Source: Bacteroidota bacterium (GTDB taxonomy: Bacteria > Bacteroidota > Ignavibacteria > Kryptoniales > JAKASW01). From it: 6,943 bases of DNA. The position numbers and the translations under genes were made by a program. The DNA lies in NCBI GenBank assembly GCA_021789755.1, contig JAJYJD010000186.1, positions 1-6,943 of the forward strand, given 5' to 3'. The notes under the pieces are model-generated. The model made no database searches. It had not been told where the DNA came from and saw nothing but the letters and a program-made list of their open reading frames with translations. Position 1 is the first letter of the stretch. Every line of letters begins with the position of its first letter. Positions 6,270-6,943 of this stretch are shown piece after piece.

Positions 6270-6420
6270 ATAATCAGTTGCCGGGGAATGTTGCCTTCCC
6301 GAGCACCGGTAGGCCCGGGATATAATTGAAACTACAATACGACCCGACTCGTTATTAGAGACTGCGTTTGCCTCAAACCGATGAGCAGGCACGAACAGAC
6401 CATTATAAGCGGAGACAAAC
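6270..6420 (+). other. divergent intergenic region with -10-like hexamers
   Basis: Together with 6075-6269 this makes 346 bp without a sure gene between the antiporter and the plus-strand ORF. Two perfect TATAAT words lie on the plus strand at 6269-6274 and 6321-6326. The second is placed to serve the ORF at 6421, but neither has a convincing -35 at 16-18 bp. A small stem, GGGAA/TTCCC (6284-6288 and 6296-6300), is also present. No binding site could be assigned. Confidence 0.3.
6411..6414 (+). promoter_or_regulatory. Shine-Dalgarno of the chimeric ORF
   Basis: GGAG lies 6 nt before the ATG at 6421, within GCGGAGACAAAC. It supports this ATG as a genuine start of translation, probably that of the ancestral methyltransferase gene. 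Confidence 0.6.
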
Positions 6421-6810
6421 ATGGAGCATGACGGCATTACAGGAGCCGCCAACCCGTTGATCTCGCGCGTATCGGATACGGCGAAATGGGTTGCACTTCA
6501 CCGGGCGATGGAGAGCAAGGGGAAGGACGCCCTTATTCACGATCCATATGACAGATCGCTCGCCGGAATGCAAGGCGAGAATATCGCTGCTGGACTCAGG
6601 TACGGGAAGAGCAGCGCGTGGACAACCATCGTTCGAACTGCGGTCTATGATGTGCTCGGGAGAGAAGTCGAGACGCTGGTGAATAGTTACCAGAACAGCG
6701 GCGTGTATTCGGTTCAATTCAACGGTGCCAATCTGGCTTCGGGAGTTTACTTCTATCGGCTGACAGTACCCGGAGAAAGTCGCGTCGCAAAGATGATTCT
6801 CATGAAGTGA
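6421..6810 (+). CDS. chimeric ORF: methyltransferase N-terminus fused to T9SS sorting-domain tail
   Basis: The 129-aa product has two unrelated parts. Residues about 14-77 match the start of leucine-carboxyl-methyltransferase-type SAM enzymes (PF04072/TIGR00027 style): ISRVSDTAKWVALHRAMESK, DALIHDPYDRSLAG, then SAWTTIVRTAVYD. The SAM-binding glycine motif (G-x-G-x-D-x-R), which should follow, is absent. Residues 75-129 are the end of a type A T9SS sorting domain: VYDVLGREVETLV, then ASGVYFYRLTV, ending KMILMK. The N-terminal half of that domain (NPFNP region) is missing. The frame is intact across the joint near 6643-6651, where both families carry V-Y-D. There is no signal peptide, so the tail could not work in type IX export, and no cofactor site, so methylation is unlikely. 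Most likely it is a deletion remnant; an assembly chimera is the alternative. Confidence 0.8.
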   Translation: MEHDGITGAANPLISRVSDTAKWVALHRAMESKGKDALIHDPYDRSLAGMQGENIAAGLRYGKSSAWTTIVRTAVYDVLGREVETLVNSYQNSGVYSVQFNGANLASGVYFYRLTVPGESRVAKMILMK

Positions 6811-6842
6811 TAGATTTGCCGCCCCAGGATTAATTCTTCCGT

Positions 6843-6873
6843 AAGAGTCCCGTCACGATGGGGGATTCTTTTT
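6843..6873 (+). terminator. rho-independent terminator after the chimeric ORF
   Basis: The 9-bp stem AAGAGTCCC (6843-6851) / GGGATTCTT (6862-6870) includes one G-T pair. Its 10-nt loop and the T-run at 6869-6873 lie 32 nt after the stop codon. The T-run is only on the plus-strand side; on the minus strand the stem is not followed by Ts, so it should not stop the gene arriving from the right. Confidence 0.65.
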
Positions 6874-6892
6874 ACCTGGACATGGGACGGGG

Positions 6893-6943
6893 TTACGCTC
6901 TCGCCGCTTTCATGAAATCTCTGAGCCGCTTGGGATCTATAGG
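6893..6943 (-). CDS. C-terminal end of a minus-strand gene entering from the right edge
   Basis: The minus strand reads 16 sense codons from the edge, PIDPKRLRDFMKAARA, then TAA at 6893-6895. The amphipathic, basic ending and the position tail-to-tail with the plus-strand ORF and its terminator fit the last helix of a cytoplasmic protein. With so few residues no family can be named and chance openness is possible. Confidence 0.4.
   Translation of the reverse strand, partial: PIDPKRLRDFMKAARA

Noticed and set aside
6403..6717. 104-codon minus-strand ORF opposite the chimeric ORF
   Set aside because: The plus strand has recognisable family motifs, a ribosome site and a terminator; the minus frame has none.

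Overview
The window reads as an ordinary chromosomal stretch from a bacterium of the Bacteroidota/Ignavibacteria (FCB) side of the tree. The evidence is a C-terminal type IX secretion sorting tail at 6643-6807 (VYDVLGREVETLV ... ASGVYFYRL ... KMILMK), weak Shine-Dalgarno use in several genes, and a zinc-ribbon form of ribosomal protein L32. This placement is an inference from style and cannot be fixed to a genus. No tRNA, rRNA, CRISPR array or transposase was seen.

Left part (1-2738, all minus strand): the widely conserved cluster yceD(DUF177)-rpmF-plsX-fabH. It joins a 23S rRNA accumulation factor and ribosomal protein L32 to the enzymes that start phospholipid synthesis (PlsX) and fatty acid synthesis (FabH). 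Transcription runs right to left. FabH runs off the left edge a few residues before its end.

Spacer 2739-3144: this holds the most interesting non-coding structure. A sigma70-like promoter (2885-2913, minus) would give a leader of about 140 nt before yceD. That leader carries a nearly coaxial, three-tier inverted repeat (2790-2863) and a 21-codon upstream ORF whose stop overlaps the yceD start as ATGA. The good Shine-Dalgarno of the upstream ORF lies mostly inside one arm of the repeat. Upstream of the promoter, an 11-bp perfect direct repeat brackets about 200 bp of non-coding sequence.

Middle (3145-6074, minus): a polytopic family-39-type glycosyltransferase of the ArnT/PMT class lies downstream of a CPA2-type cation:proton antiporter. 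They are 56 bp apart and could share a transcript.

Right part (6075-6943): a 346-bp divergent spacer contains a doubtful small membrane ORF. It is followed by a plus-strand ORF that joins the N-terminus of a leucine-carboxyl-methyltransferase-type enzyme to the last 55 residues of a T9SS sorting domain. The joint falls on a V-Y-D motif that both families have at that place. This looks like a deletion fusion or gene remnant. It ends at a rho-independent terminator and faces the tail of a minus-strand gene entering from the right edge.
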